From: Actinomadura meyerae
GTDB taxonomy: Bacteria; Actinomycetota; Actinomycetes; Streptosporangiales; Streptosporangiaceae
DNA: 64,000 bases
Reading direction: 5' to 3'
Assembly: GCF_900188445.1 (NCBI RefSeq)
Contig: NZ_FZOR01000021.1
Location: forward strand, 62,001-126,000
Made by a program: the position numbers and the translations under genes. The notes below the pieces were generated by a model. That model had not been told where the DNA came from. It saw only the letters and a program-made list of their open reading frames with translations, and ran no database searches. This document shows positions 6,636-13,724 of the stretch, piece by piece (the first letter of the stretch is position 1; each line of letters begins with the position of its first letter).

Positions 6636-7471
6636 GCCGCTCCGACGTCCTGGTGGACACCGAATGGGTCGAGTCCCACCTGGACGACCCCGGTCTGGTC
6701 CTCGTCGAGGTCGACGAGGACGTGTCCGCCTACGACAAGGGCCACATCCGTGGCGCCGTGAAGATCGACTGGAAGACCGAACTGCAGGACCCGGTCCGCC
6801 GCGACTTCGTGGACAAGACCGGGTTCGAGCAGCTGCTGTCCGGCAAGGGCATCGCCAACGACGACCTGGTGATCCTCTACGGCGGCAACAACAACTGGTT
6901 CGCGGCCTACGCCTACTGGTACTTCAAGCTGTACGGCCACGAGAAGGTGAAGCTGCTCGACGGCGGCCGCAAGAAGTGGGAGCTGGACTCCCGCGAGCTG
7001 GTCACCGACGTGCCGTCCCGTCCGGCCACCGAGTACAAGGCCAAGGACCAGGACCTGTCCATCCGCGCGTTCCGCGACGAGGTCGTGGAGGCGATCGGCA
7101 AGCAGAACCTGGTGGACGTCCGGTCGCCCGACGAGTTCAGCGGCAAGCTGCTCGCCCCGGCGCACCTGCCGCAGGAGCAGTCGCAGCGGGCCGGCCACAT
7201 CCCGACCGCCGCCAACATCCCGTGGTCGAAGGCGGCCAACGACGACGGCACGTTCAAGTCCGACGAGGAGCTCCGCGAGCTCTACACCGAGGCCGGCGTC
7301 GACCTGAACAAGGACACCATCGCCTACTGCCGGATCGGCGAGCGCTCCTCGCACACCTGGTTCGCGCTGAGCGAGCTGCTCGGCATCGAGAACGTGAAGA
7401 ACTACGACGGTTCCTGGACCGAGTACGGCTCGCTGATCGGCGTGCCGATCGAGCTCGGCGCCGGCAAGTAA
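6632..7471 (+). CDS. cysA: Thiosulfate sulfurtransferase, two-rhodanese type (CysA2/SseA)
   Basis: The protein has 279 residues with two tandem rhodanese domains. The first (about 5-125) is inactive. The second (about 150-275) carries the persulfide-forming Cys233 in AYCRIGERSSHT, matching the CRxGxRS loop of actinobacterial CysA2. The enzyme moves sulfane sulfur from thiosulfate to thiol acceptors. The start overlaps the DUF4395 stop by 4 nt, and the SseC gene follows 31 bp later, so the three are co-transcribed. Expression probably depends on the upstream leader peptide. Confidence 0.92.
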   Translation: MSRSDVLVDTEWVESHLDDPGLVLVEVDEDVSAYDKGHIRGAVKIDWKTELQDPVRRDFVDKTGFEQLLSGKGIANDDLVILYGGNNNWFAAYAYWYFKLYGHEKVKLLDGGRKKWELDSRELVTDVPSRPATEYKAKDQDLSIRAFRDEVVEAIGKQNLVDVRSPDEFSGKLLAPAHLPQEQSQRAGHIPTAANIPWSKAANDDGTFKSDEELRELYTEAGVDLNKDTIAYCRIGERSSHTWFALSELLGIENVKNYDGSWTEYGSLIGVPIELGAGK

Positions 7472-7502
7472 GTCCGCTGACCTTCCGAGAGCTGGAGGAG
7501 CT

Positions 7503-7811
7503 ATGACCCAGGGCTGCGCAGCGCCCGAGCAGACGGCGCACCTTCCCGCGACCGTCGACCTGACCAACGAGGCCGTCATCCAGGGCACCGTCACCCGCGA
7601 CGGCGTGCCGGTGTCCAGCGCCTACGCTCGCCTGCTCGACTCGTCCGGCGAGTTCACCGCCGAGGTGGTCACGGGCGACGAGGGCGTGTTCCGGTTCTTC
7701 GCCGCCGACGGCGACTGGACCGTCCGCGTCCTCGCGGCCGGCGGGGTGAGCATCGACAGCACCGTCACCGCGAAGACCGGCGAGGTCGCCGGTCTGCAGG
7801 TCGCCATCTGA
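7503..7811 (+). CDS. sseC: DUF1416 protein (SseC)
   Basis: This 102-residue protein matches DUF1416/SseC, found next to CysA2 across actinobacteria. It has an amino-terminal Cys (TQGCAAPEQ) and a beta-sandwich-like body (VIQGTVTRDGVPVSSAYARL). No catalytic residue is known, and its exact role in sulfur transfer is unclear. GGAGGAG lies just upstream of the ATG. The stop codon lies inside a long perfect palindrome. Confidence 0.88.
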   Translation: MTQGCAAPEQTAHLPATVDLTNEAVIQGTVTRDGVPVSSAYARLLDSSGEFTAEVVTGDEGVFRFFAADGDWTVRVLAAGGVSIDSTVTAKTGEVAGLQVAI

Positions 7812-7838
7812 CCGGTTCGGCCGAACCGGTCAGATGGC
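7803..7838. terminator. 36-bp perfect palindrome overlapping the sseC stop codon
   Basis: Eighteen bases on each side of the centre (7820/7821) are perfectly complementary; the core is CGGTTCGGCCGAACCG. The TGA stop of sseC (7809-7811) lies inside the left arm. In RNA it would form a very stable hairpin, and in DNA a cruciform. It probably ends the sulfur operon with the hairpin that follows, but a protein site is also possible. Confidence 0.7.
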
Positions 7839-7856
7839 CGACCGGCTGAGACCTTC

Positions 7857-7895
7857 GGACCCCGCCGTCCCGCCCCACCCGGGACGGCGGGGTCC
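7857..7895 (+). terminator. Strong hairpin terminator after the sulfur operon
   Basis: A perfect 16-bp stem (7857-7872 with 7880-7895; left arm begins GGACCCCGCCG) encloses a 7-nt loop. There is no T tract. It is the second stem-loop after sseC and separates the operon from the next gene. Confidence 0.75.
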
Positions 7896-7946
7896 GTCGC
7901 GTTCGCCCATAATGGCTCCCGATCATCGCCGTGAGACGGGAGTCCT

Positions 7947-8549
7947 GTGTTCGACGTTCCGGTGATTCAGCTGAGGCAGCGGTCGTCCCAGCTGGAGTAC
8001 GAGATCAGCGACGGCGACGAGCGACCGATCGGGGAGGCGGTCCAGGTCGCCGGGCCGGCGCCGCGCAAGGGCGTGATGTCGATGTTCGGCTCCGGGCTGG
8101 GCGACGCCCGGGTGGTCGTCCGGGTCGACGACGCCGGCGGGCGGCCGGTCTGCTACGTGGACCACAAGCCGAAGTGCCCGGTCGCCATCGTGAGCGCGGG
8201 CGGCGCGGTGCTCGGCCGCTACGACACCGACCTGTTCGGGATGTCGCGGCAGGGTATCCGGGGGTCCGGCTTCCTGTCGCCCGTCGTGGTCCCGATGTGC
8301 GACCGCCTGCTCGACGCGCAGGACCGGACGGTGTGCCGCCTCGTCTGGAAGCAGAAGGTGCGCGACCAGCGCCGCATCCCGGAGAGCGCCCGCTACAGGG
8401 GCGTGGACGACGAGCCCGTGGCCGAACTGGACTACAAGGCGGCCACGCACAAGGACCGGTACCGGCTGGAGCTGGCCGGGCCGCTGCCCGAGCCGCTGCG
8501 CACCCTGGTGGCCGTCTCGCCGCTGGCGTTCGACCTGAGGGAGAGCTGA
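7947..8549 (+). CDS. Unknown 200-aa protein, first of a paralogous pair (possibly scramblase/LURP-like fold)
   Basis: I do not recognise a characterised family. The protein is rich in beta strands (RVDDAGGRPVCYVDHK, VAIVSAGGAVLGRYDT, DRTVCRLVWKQKV), which recalls tubby/LURP-one/scramblase folds. It ends LAGPLPEPLRTLVAVSPLAFDL, closely like the end of the next gene product. No signal or membrane segment is visible. The GTG at 7947 follows GGGAG. The next gene begins one base after the stop, so the pair is one operon. The two proteins may form a heteromer. Confidence 0.55.
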   Translation: MFDVPVIQLRQRSSQLEYEISDGDERPIGEAVQVAGPAPRKGVMSMFGSGLGDARVVVRVDDAGGRPVCYVDHKPKCPVAIVSAGGAVLGRYDTDLFGMSRQGIRGSGFLSPVVVPMCDRLLDAQDRTVCRLVWKQKVRDQRRIPESARYRGVDDEPVAELDYKAATHKDRYRLELAGPLPEPLRTLVAVSPLAFDLRES

Positions 8550-8550
8550 C

Positions 8551-9123
8551 ATGCCCGCACTGCGCGAGGCCCTCACCTGGACGATCGACCAGCCGGGCCG
8601 TGTCCGCTCGTACGTCTACCACGACGCCGGGGAGGTGCTCGGGCACGCCACGCGCGTCCCGGCGCAGCCGGCGGACGACCTCGGGCTGCCGTACCCGGAC
8701 CCGCACGTCCTGTACGACGAGAGCCGCGTCGTGGTGTGCCTGGCGGACGCCGCCGGCACCCCGTACTGCTACATCGACCGGACGGCGGCGGAGATGAGCG
8801 TCCCGCCCGCCCAGATCGTGGCGCCGGACGGCAACCGGATCGGCTACGTCCAGGTCAAGGGCACCCGCGGCTACATCCTCCACGACGCCGCCGGCGCCGT
8901 GGTCGCGATGCTGGGCGGCGGGTTCGACCACGACCGCGCGGAGGAGAAACCCATCACCACCCAGGACGGCGCCGAACTCGGCGGATACCTGGTCGCGGAG
9001 GCGCCGTCGGGGGAGAACCGGCGGCGGTACACCGTCCGCCTGCACCGCCCGCTCCCGGAACCGGCCCGCACGCTGATGCTCGCCTCGATGGTCGGCATGG
9101 AATTGCACGTACCGGTCTCGTAA
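8551..9123 (+). CDS. Unknown 190-aa protein, second of the paralogous pair
   Basis: This protein shares its layout with the preceding one: repeated strand segments (VVVCLADAAGTPYCYIDR, GYILHDAAGAVVAMLGG) and the end LHRPLPEPARTLMLASMVGMEL. The pair probably arose by tandem duplication. GGGAGAG precedes the ATG, and one base separates it from the upstream gene, so translation is likely coupled. No catalytic motif is seen. A tubby/scramblase-like beta barrel is a guess from the strand pattern. Confidence 0.55.
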   Translation: MPALREALTWTIDQPGRVRSYVYHDAGEVLGHATRVPAQPADDLGLPYPDPHVLYDESRVVVCLADAAGTPYCYIDRTAAEMSVPPAQIVAPDGNRIGYVQVKGTRGYILHDAAGAVVAMLGGGFDHDRAEEKPITTQDGAELGGYLVAEAPSGENRRRYTVRLHRPLPEPARTLMLASMVGMELHVPVS

Positions 9124-9184
9124 GCGGTGTCGCAAGCGGTGTCGTAGGCCGGCGATTCGCCCGGATCCTCTACGATCGGGCGCC

Positions 9185-10486
9185 ATGGCCTGGCCGTCCG
9201 CCCGTTCGCCGCTGATCCTCCCGTGGGCCGCGCTGAAGCTCGCGGGGCGGTTCGCGCTGCCGCTGGCCCTGTGGTTCACCGTGGGGGAGCTGCTCCGCTA
9301 CGGCGCGATGTACGGCGGGTACCGGCTCGGCGCGATGAAGGGCACGGCCGCGTCCGTCGCGCCGATCGTCACCATCGGCCTGCTCGTGGTGATCACGCTG
9401 ACGGTCACGGTGCTGATGGTGCACAGCGTCCGCGAGGGCCTGGACGTGGTGCACGCCCGCGCGGCGGACGGCGACCTGACGCCGTGGGCGGTCGGCAACG
9501 AGGAGCCGGTGCTCGGTGCGATCGGCCGGGCCGCGCTCCCGTTCGTCATCTTCTACCTGGCGTGGGGGCTGCAGAGCGAGGACGCGCGCGAGTTCGCGTC
9601 CGCGGCGGCGAGCCGCGGGTTCGCCGAGGGCGGGCTCGAAGGGCAGATCGAGGCCACCGGGATGCTGCTGTCGCTGGAGAAGCACGTCGGCCTCGCGATC
9701 GGCCTCACCGCCGGCCTGTTCGTGCTGAAGGTGCTGGCGGAGTGGCGGCTGGAGGAGCGGCTGCCGCGCGCCGTCGGCGCGCTCGTCGCCTTCCTGGAGA
9801 TCAACTTCGCGCTGTTCGGCATCTTCACCATCGACCACCTGCGCGGTCTAGGCACCGACTGGCTCACCGGCCGGGAGGTGTGGGGCTGGGTGACCGGGGC
9901 GGTCGGCCCCGCCTTCACGCTGTGGCCGCCGTTCAAGCACGCGGTGCTGGGCGCCCTGATCTGGCTGGTGATCGCCGGGGTGATCCTGGGCCTGGACGCG
10001 GGGGACGAGCGGGTCGTGCTCGGCCGCGGCCGGGCGGGGCGGCGGCTCGCGCGGGCGGGCGCGGTCGACCGGGTCAACAGCCCCCGGGAGCTGCTCACCC
10101 GCGGGCTGCGGGAGATGTGGCTGCCCGCCTGGTACGGGCTGCGGCTCGTCCGCCGGTCCGGTTTCATGCCGTTCGCCACGTTCTGCCTGCTGTTCGCGGG
10201 GCTCTACGTGGGGGAGGACGCGGCCCGGCGCCTGGTGTACGAGCTGATCGGCCCGCACGAGGTCGCCTGGTGGATGCAGTGGCTGCCGGCCATCGGCTAC
10301 GGGACCGGGCTGGTCTTCGAGATCCTGCGCGTGTGCCTGCTGGCGGCGGCGTTCAACCTGGTGATGGCGCGGGTCAGCGCGAGAAACGCAGCGAAACCAG
10401 CGGGTCCCCCTGCTTCAGCGTCTCCTTCGGTGCCCGGATACGCAGCTCAAGCCGGTCCGCCTTGGCGCGGGGCACCGTCCCCTTGA
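9185..10486 (+). CDS. Polytopic membrane protein of unknown function
   Basis: The protein has 433 residues with about nine hydrophobic segments (for example VAPIVTIGLLVVITLTVTVLM, AVLGALIWLVIAGVILGL, FATFCLLFAGLYVG). The last 45 residues form an Ala/Pro-rich cytosolic tail. I do not recognise a transporter signature. The gene is convergent with the next three and overlaps the last of them by 113 bp (10374-10486), an unusually long overlap. The ATG at 9185 is the first in frame, nine bases after a GATCGGGCG stretch. Confidence 0.65.
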   Translation: MAWPSARSPLILPWAALKLAGRFALPLALWFTVGELLRYGAMYGGYRLGAMKGTAASVAPIVTIGLLVVITLTVTVLMVHSVREGLDVVHARAADGDLTPWAVGNEEPVLGAIGRAALPFVIFYLAWGLQSEDAREFASAAASRGFAEGGLEGQIEATGMLLSLEKHVGLAIGLTAGLFVLKVLAEWRLEERLPRAVGALVAFLEINFALFGIFTIDHLRGLGTDWLTGREVWGWVTGAVGPAFTLWPPFKHAVLGALIWLVIAGVILGLDAGDERVVLGRGRAGRRLARAGAVDRVNSPRELLTRGLREMWLPAWYGLRLVRRSGFMPFATFCLLFAGLYVGEDAARRLVYELIGPHEVAWWMQWLPAIGYGTGLVFEILRVCLLAAAFNLVMARVSARNAAKPAGPPASASPSVPGYAAQAGPPWRGAPSP

Positions 10487-10952
10487 CGGTGATGCGCATC
10501 GCGACGCCCGCCTTCGGCTCGCCCGTCCGCAGGGCGGTCGCCGTCCACTGGCGGCCGTCGTCGTCGTGGAAGCGGAACTGGAGGCCGTAGGAGCCCACCG
10601 CCTTGGCGGCGGCCGCGTCCGCGGGCCGGACGGCCAGCTCCAGCCGCAGCTCCACCACGTCGCCGCCCTGCCGGTTACCGAGCGGTGCTGCCGTCCGCCG
10701 GTCGAAGACCTTCCATTTCGCCCCGGCGAGCTCGCCGATCTGGCCTTCGGGGAGCGTCGTCACCTTCTCTGGAGGCTTCACCGAGGCGTGCATCAGGTTC
10801 GTCTCGTCCACCCAGGGGATGACGAGCATCGCCGCCACTGCGCACACGAGCGCGATCGCCTGCGCGATGCGCCGGTCGCGCGGCCGCATCCCGGACCGCT
10901 GCCGCAGGTCGGGCAGCGGGATGCCGTCCGGGCGGGTGTCGGAGGCCGTCAT
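10374..10952 (-). CDS. Anchored protein of unknown function, third gene of a paralogous operon
   Basis: The 192-residue product has a short cytosolic amino end, one membrane segment (about residues 30-47, IAQAIALVCAVAAMLVIPWV) and an extracytoplasmic beta-rich domain. It resembles the two genes upstream in layout: an anchor, then strands such as DVVELRLELAVRP and YGLQFRFHDDDGRQW. The ATG at 10952 overlaps the upstream stop by 4 nt. Its 3' end runs 113 bp into the convergent membrane-protein gene. Function is unknown. Confidence 0.6.
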   Translation of the reverse strand: MTASDTRPDGIPLPDLRQRSGMRPRDRRIAQAIALVCAVAAMLVIPWVDETNLMHASVKPPEKVTTLPEGQIGELAGAKWKVFDRRTAAPLGNRQGGDVVELRLELAVRPADAAAAKAVGSYGLQFRFHDDDGRQWTATALRTGEPKAGVAMRITVKGTVPRAKADRLELRIRAPKETLKQGDPLVSLRFSR

Positions 10953-11545
10953 GGTGTCCGCACCTGGTACCGGTCGGTCGCCGCGCCGACGAGCCGCGCG
11001 GCCTTCTCCTCGCTGAGCCCGAGGTCGATGTCGGCGGCCGAGGAGAGCTGAGGCAGCAGCCCGCCGGTGCCGACCACCAGGTGGGCGCCCGCCACCCGCT
11101 CCTTCGGCAGCTCGAACACGAGCTTGGCGGACGACCAGATCATCGGCTCGTACGTCGGCTGGCCGGCCGAGACCGCCGACGAGCGCGGGTCCTGCCGGAA
11201 CGTGTAGCCGCCCGGCGTCTCCAGCTCCGCCGTCCTGAGCTGCAGCGGCTCCCGCGCCGCCGTCGCGCTCAGCCTGACGATCAGATAGACGCCGTCCGTC
11301 CCCACCGGGGGCGCGCCGCCCAGCGAGACGCCCTGCTCCAGCGACCGGGCCGCGTCCACGCCGTCGACCCGCACGGTGAAGTCGCGGGTCTCGACCTTCT
11401 CGCCTGCCTTGCCGCCGGTCCGGATCGGGTCGAGCTCCGCGGCCCGCACCTCCGGCCGGACGGAGTGCAGCCACATCGCGGCCGCGAGCAGGAGCGTCCC
11501 GCCGATCGCGGCGCCGCCCCGCAGGAGCACCTGCCGCACGTTCAC
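10949..11545 (-). CDS. Anchored protein of unknown function, second gene of a paralogous operon
   Basis: The 198-residue protein begins with a signal-anchor (about 5-25, LLRGGAAIGGTLLLAAAMWL) followed by a beta-sandwich-like exported domain (DFTVRVDGVDAA, GVYLIVRLSATAAREP). The pattern resembles DUF4352-type extracellular domains, but the match is only by eye. The GTG at 11545 overlaps the upstream stop (GTGA), and its own stop overlaps the next ATG, so the three genes are translationally coupled. Confidence 0.6.
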   Translation of the reverse strand: MNVRQVLLRGGAAIGGTLLLAAAMWLHSVRPEVRAAELDPIRTGGKAGEKVETRDFTVRVDGVDAARSLEQGVSLGGAPPVGTDGVYLIVRLSATAAREPLQLRTAELETPGGYTFRQDPRSSAVSAGQPTYEPMIWSSAKLVFELPKERVAGAHLVVGTGGLLPQLSSAADIDLGLSEEKAARLVGAATDRYQVRTP

Positions 11546-12165
11546 GACGCCGCCACCGGGAGCGTGAGGCGGCCGGCGAGCTTCTTGCTCCGCTGGTCGA
11601 CGATCCAGTTGAAGTCGGCGTCGGTGAACCCGTGCTCGTACTTCCACTCGCGCAGGCCCACGGTCAGCTTCGCCGGCGCGTCGGCCGGACCCATCTCCCA
11701 CATGGCGGACGCCTCCACCGGAAGCCCCGGCTGCGCGGCCCCGGTCGCCGCGCCGCCCGCGACCCCCTCGACGCGCTCGGGCTTGACCCACTTGCCGTCC
11801 TTGGTGAGCGCGACGACGCCGTCCGCGAGTCCGCCGATGCCGAGCGACTCGGTCTCCTTGCCCTTGTTCAGCACCCGCATCCGCACGATGAGGAAGCGCT
11901 TCTTCCCGCTGCCGAGCGTCCCGCTCGCCAGCCCGATCCGCACGTCGTGGACGGTCACCTCGAACAGCCCGAGGTCGAGCCGCTCGCCCGCCTTCCGCAC
12001 CGGCTGCTCCGGCGCCTTCGCGAACCCGCCCAGCGCCCACACGACCCCCGCGAGGACCGCTACCGCGGCCACCGCGGCGAGCGGCACGAGCAGCCGCCGC
12101 GCGGGCGCGCTCCGCGCCTCGCCCGGCGGCGGCGGAAGGACCGGTGCGGTGGAATGCACCCGCAC
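11542..12165 (-). CDS. Anchored DUF4352-like protein, first gene of a paralogous operon
   Basis: The 207-residue product has a Pro-rich cytosolic start, one membrane segment (about 25-47, LLVPLAAVAAVAVLAGVVWAL) and an exported domain with FEVTVHDVRIG and KKRFLIVRMRVLNKGKETESL, typical of DUF4352-like beta sandwiches. It opens a three-gene operon divergent from the mycosin gene, so the operon may belong to the secretion locus. The start is GTG 12165 or GTG 12159; neither has a clear ribosome site. Confidence 0.6.
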   Translation of the reverse strand: MRVHSTAPVLPPPPGEARSAPARRLLVPLAAVAAVAVLAGVVWALGGFAKAPEQPVRKAGERLDLGLFEVTVHDVRIGLASGTLGSGKKRFLIVRMRVLNKGKETESLGIGGLADGVVALTKDGKWVKPERVEGVAGGAATGAAQPGLPVEASAMWEMGPADAPAKLTVGLREWKYEHGFTDADFNWIVDQRSKKLAGRLTLPVAAS

Positions 12166-12261
12166 GACGATAATGCACTGGGATGTGACCGCGCGGGCGT
12201 GATGCTCCGTCCCGGGATCCCTTAGAGTCTTGGGGTCCGCACACGTCAGGAGAGACGAGGT

Positions 12262-13554
12262 ATGCGCGAAGGGCGAATCGCGGCGGGCGCCGCGAGTCTG
12301 GCCTTGACGTCGGTTCTGGCGTTCGCCCCGGCGGCGGCCGCGGCACCGGCCGCGGCTCCGGCGGACCGGCCCCATGCGGCCCCCACCACCAAGAAGCCGT
12401 CGAAGAAGCCGTCGTCACCGGCGAGGACGCAGCCGCAGCGCGCTCCGGCGCCCAAGTGCAACCGGCCGATCGGGCAGCCCGCGTCGGCGATCAAGGTGGA
12501 GCCGTGGCCGCAGCGCCGGCTCGACTTCGAGGAGGCGTGGCGGATCACCCGCGGGCGCGGCGTGACCGTCGCCGTCGTCGACAGCGGCATCAACGCCCGC
12601 CACCCGCAGCTCAAGGGCAAGGTGGTCGGCGCCTTCGACGCGTCCGGGACCACGGCCGACGACTGCCTCGGGCACGGCACCGAGGTCGCCGGCATCATCG
12701 CCGGGGCCGACATGCGCGCCGCGAACGTCCCCTTCGTCGGGGTCGCTCCGCAGGTCAAGCTGCTGAACGCCAAGTTCGCCTCCGGCGAGAACACGGTGGA
12801 CAACACGCTGCTGGCCAAGGCCATCACCTGGGCCGCCGAGCACGGCGCCAAGGTGATCAACGTCTCGTCCGCGGCGCCGGACACGCCCGCGCTGCGCGCG
12901 GCGGTGCGGGCGGCGCAGCGCCGCGACGCGCTGATCGTCGCGGCCGCCGGCAACGTCACCGAGCAGCAGCGCGGCAAGGAGACGGCCGCCTACCCGGCGA
13001 GCTACAAGGGCGTCCTGTCGGTCGCCGCGGTGGACGAGGCGGGCACCATCACCGGGTTCTCCAACATCAAGTCCCGCATCGACGTGTCGGCGCCGGGCGA
13101 GAACGTCATCTCCACCCTCGGCGAGGGCTACGCGGGCGGCCTGCAGGGCACCAGTTTCGGCGCCCCCTACGCCGCCGGCGTCGCGGCGCTGGTGCGCGCC
13201 CGCCATCCGAAGCTGACCTACCAGCAGGTGATCAACCGGATCCTGATCACCGCGGAGGGCGGCAACGGGCAGGGCAGCGGGCACGGCATGATCAGCCCGC
13301 TGCAGGCGGTGTCGGCGCTGGTCGACCCGACCGCGACCCCGGGCGCGGCCGGTCCGCGCCCGTTGGGCGGCGCCGTCCCGTTCCCCAAGCCGGAGCCCGT
13401 CGACCACCGCAGCCGCGGCATCGCGCTGGCCGTCGCGGGCGGCGCCGTCGCGGCCGCGCTGGCCGTCGCGTTCGCCGGGGCGATCCTCCCGCTCGGCCGG
13501 CGGCGCGGCTGGCGCCCGGGACGTGCCGCCCTCCCCGCCGACGACCGCGACTGA
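12262..13554 (+). CDS. mycP: Mycosin, T7SS-associated subtilisin-like protease (first copy)
   Basis: The 430-residue protein has a signal peptide (1-28), a Lys/Pro-rich spacer (35-65), a subtilase domain and a membrane anchor near the carboxyl end (about 390-412). The triad is Asp107 (VVDSGIN), His138 (GHGTEVAG) and Ser298 (GTSFGAPYAAG). Mycosins sit on the outer face of the membrane, stabilise the T7SS and cleave substrates. AGGAGA lies before the ATG. It is convergent with eccC and separated from it by a strong terminator. Confidence 0.93.
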   Translation: MREGRIAAGAASLALTSVLAFAPAAAAAPAAAPADRPHAAPTTKKPSKKPSSPARTQPQRAPAPKCNRPIGQPASAIKVEPWPQRRLDFEEAWRITRGRGVTVAVVDSGINARHPQLKGKVVGAFDASGTTADDCLGHGTEVAGIIAGADMRAANVPFVGVAPQVKLLNAKFASGENTVDNTLLAKAITWAAEHGAKVINVSSAAPDTPALRAAVRAAQRRDALIVAAAGNVTEQQRGKETAAYPASYKGVLSVAAVDEAGTITGFSNIKSRIDVSAPGENVISTLGEGYAGGLQGTSFGAPYAAGVAALVRARHPKLTYQQVINRILITAEGGNGQGSGHGMISPLQAVSALVDPTATPGAAGPRPLGGAVPFPKPEPVDHRSRGIALAVAGGAVAAALAVAFAGAILPLGRRRGWRPGRAALPADDRD

Positions 13555-13671
13555 CCACGACCGGCCACGTCGGCCGCGACCGGCCGGCCCACCGCGACCG
13601 GCCCGCCGGCCGCGACTGACCGGGACCGGTCACGAATGACCGGGCCCACCCGCCACTGACCGCGACACGGA

Positions 13672-13715
13672 AAAGCGGAACGCCCCGGACCGACCGGTCC
13701 GGGGCGTTCCGCTTT
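13672..13715. terminator. Strong bidirectional terminator between mycP and eccC
   Basis: A perfect 21-bp inverted repeat (13672-13692 with 13695-13715) begins AAAGCGGAACG and ends CGTTCCGCTTT. The A and T ends give a T tract in both directions. It lies between the convergent mycosin and eccC stops. Confidence 0.9.
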
Positions 13716-13724
13716 CTCCGTTCG

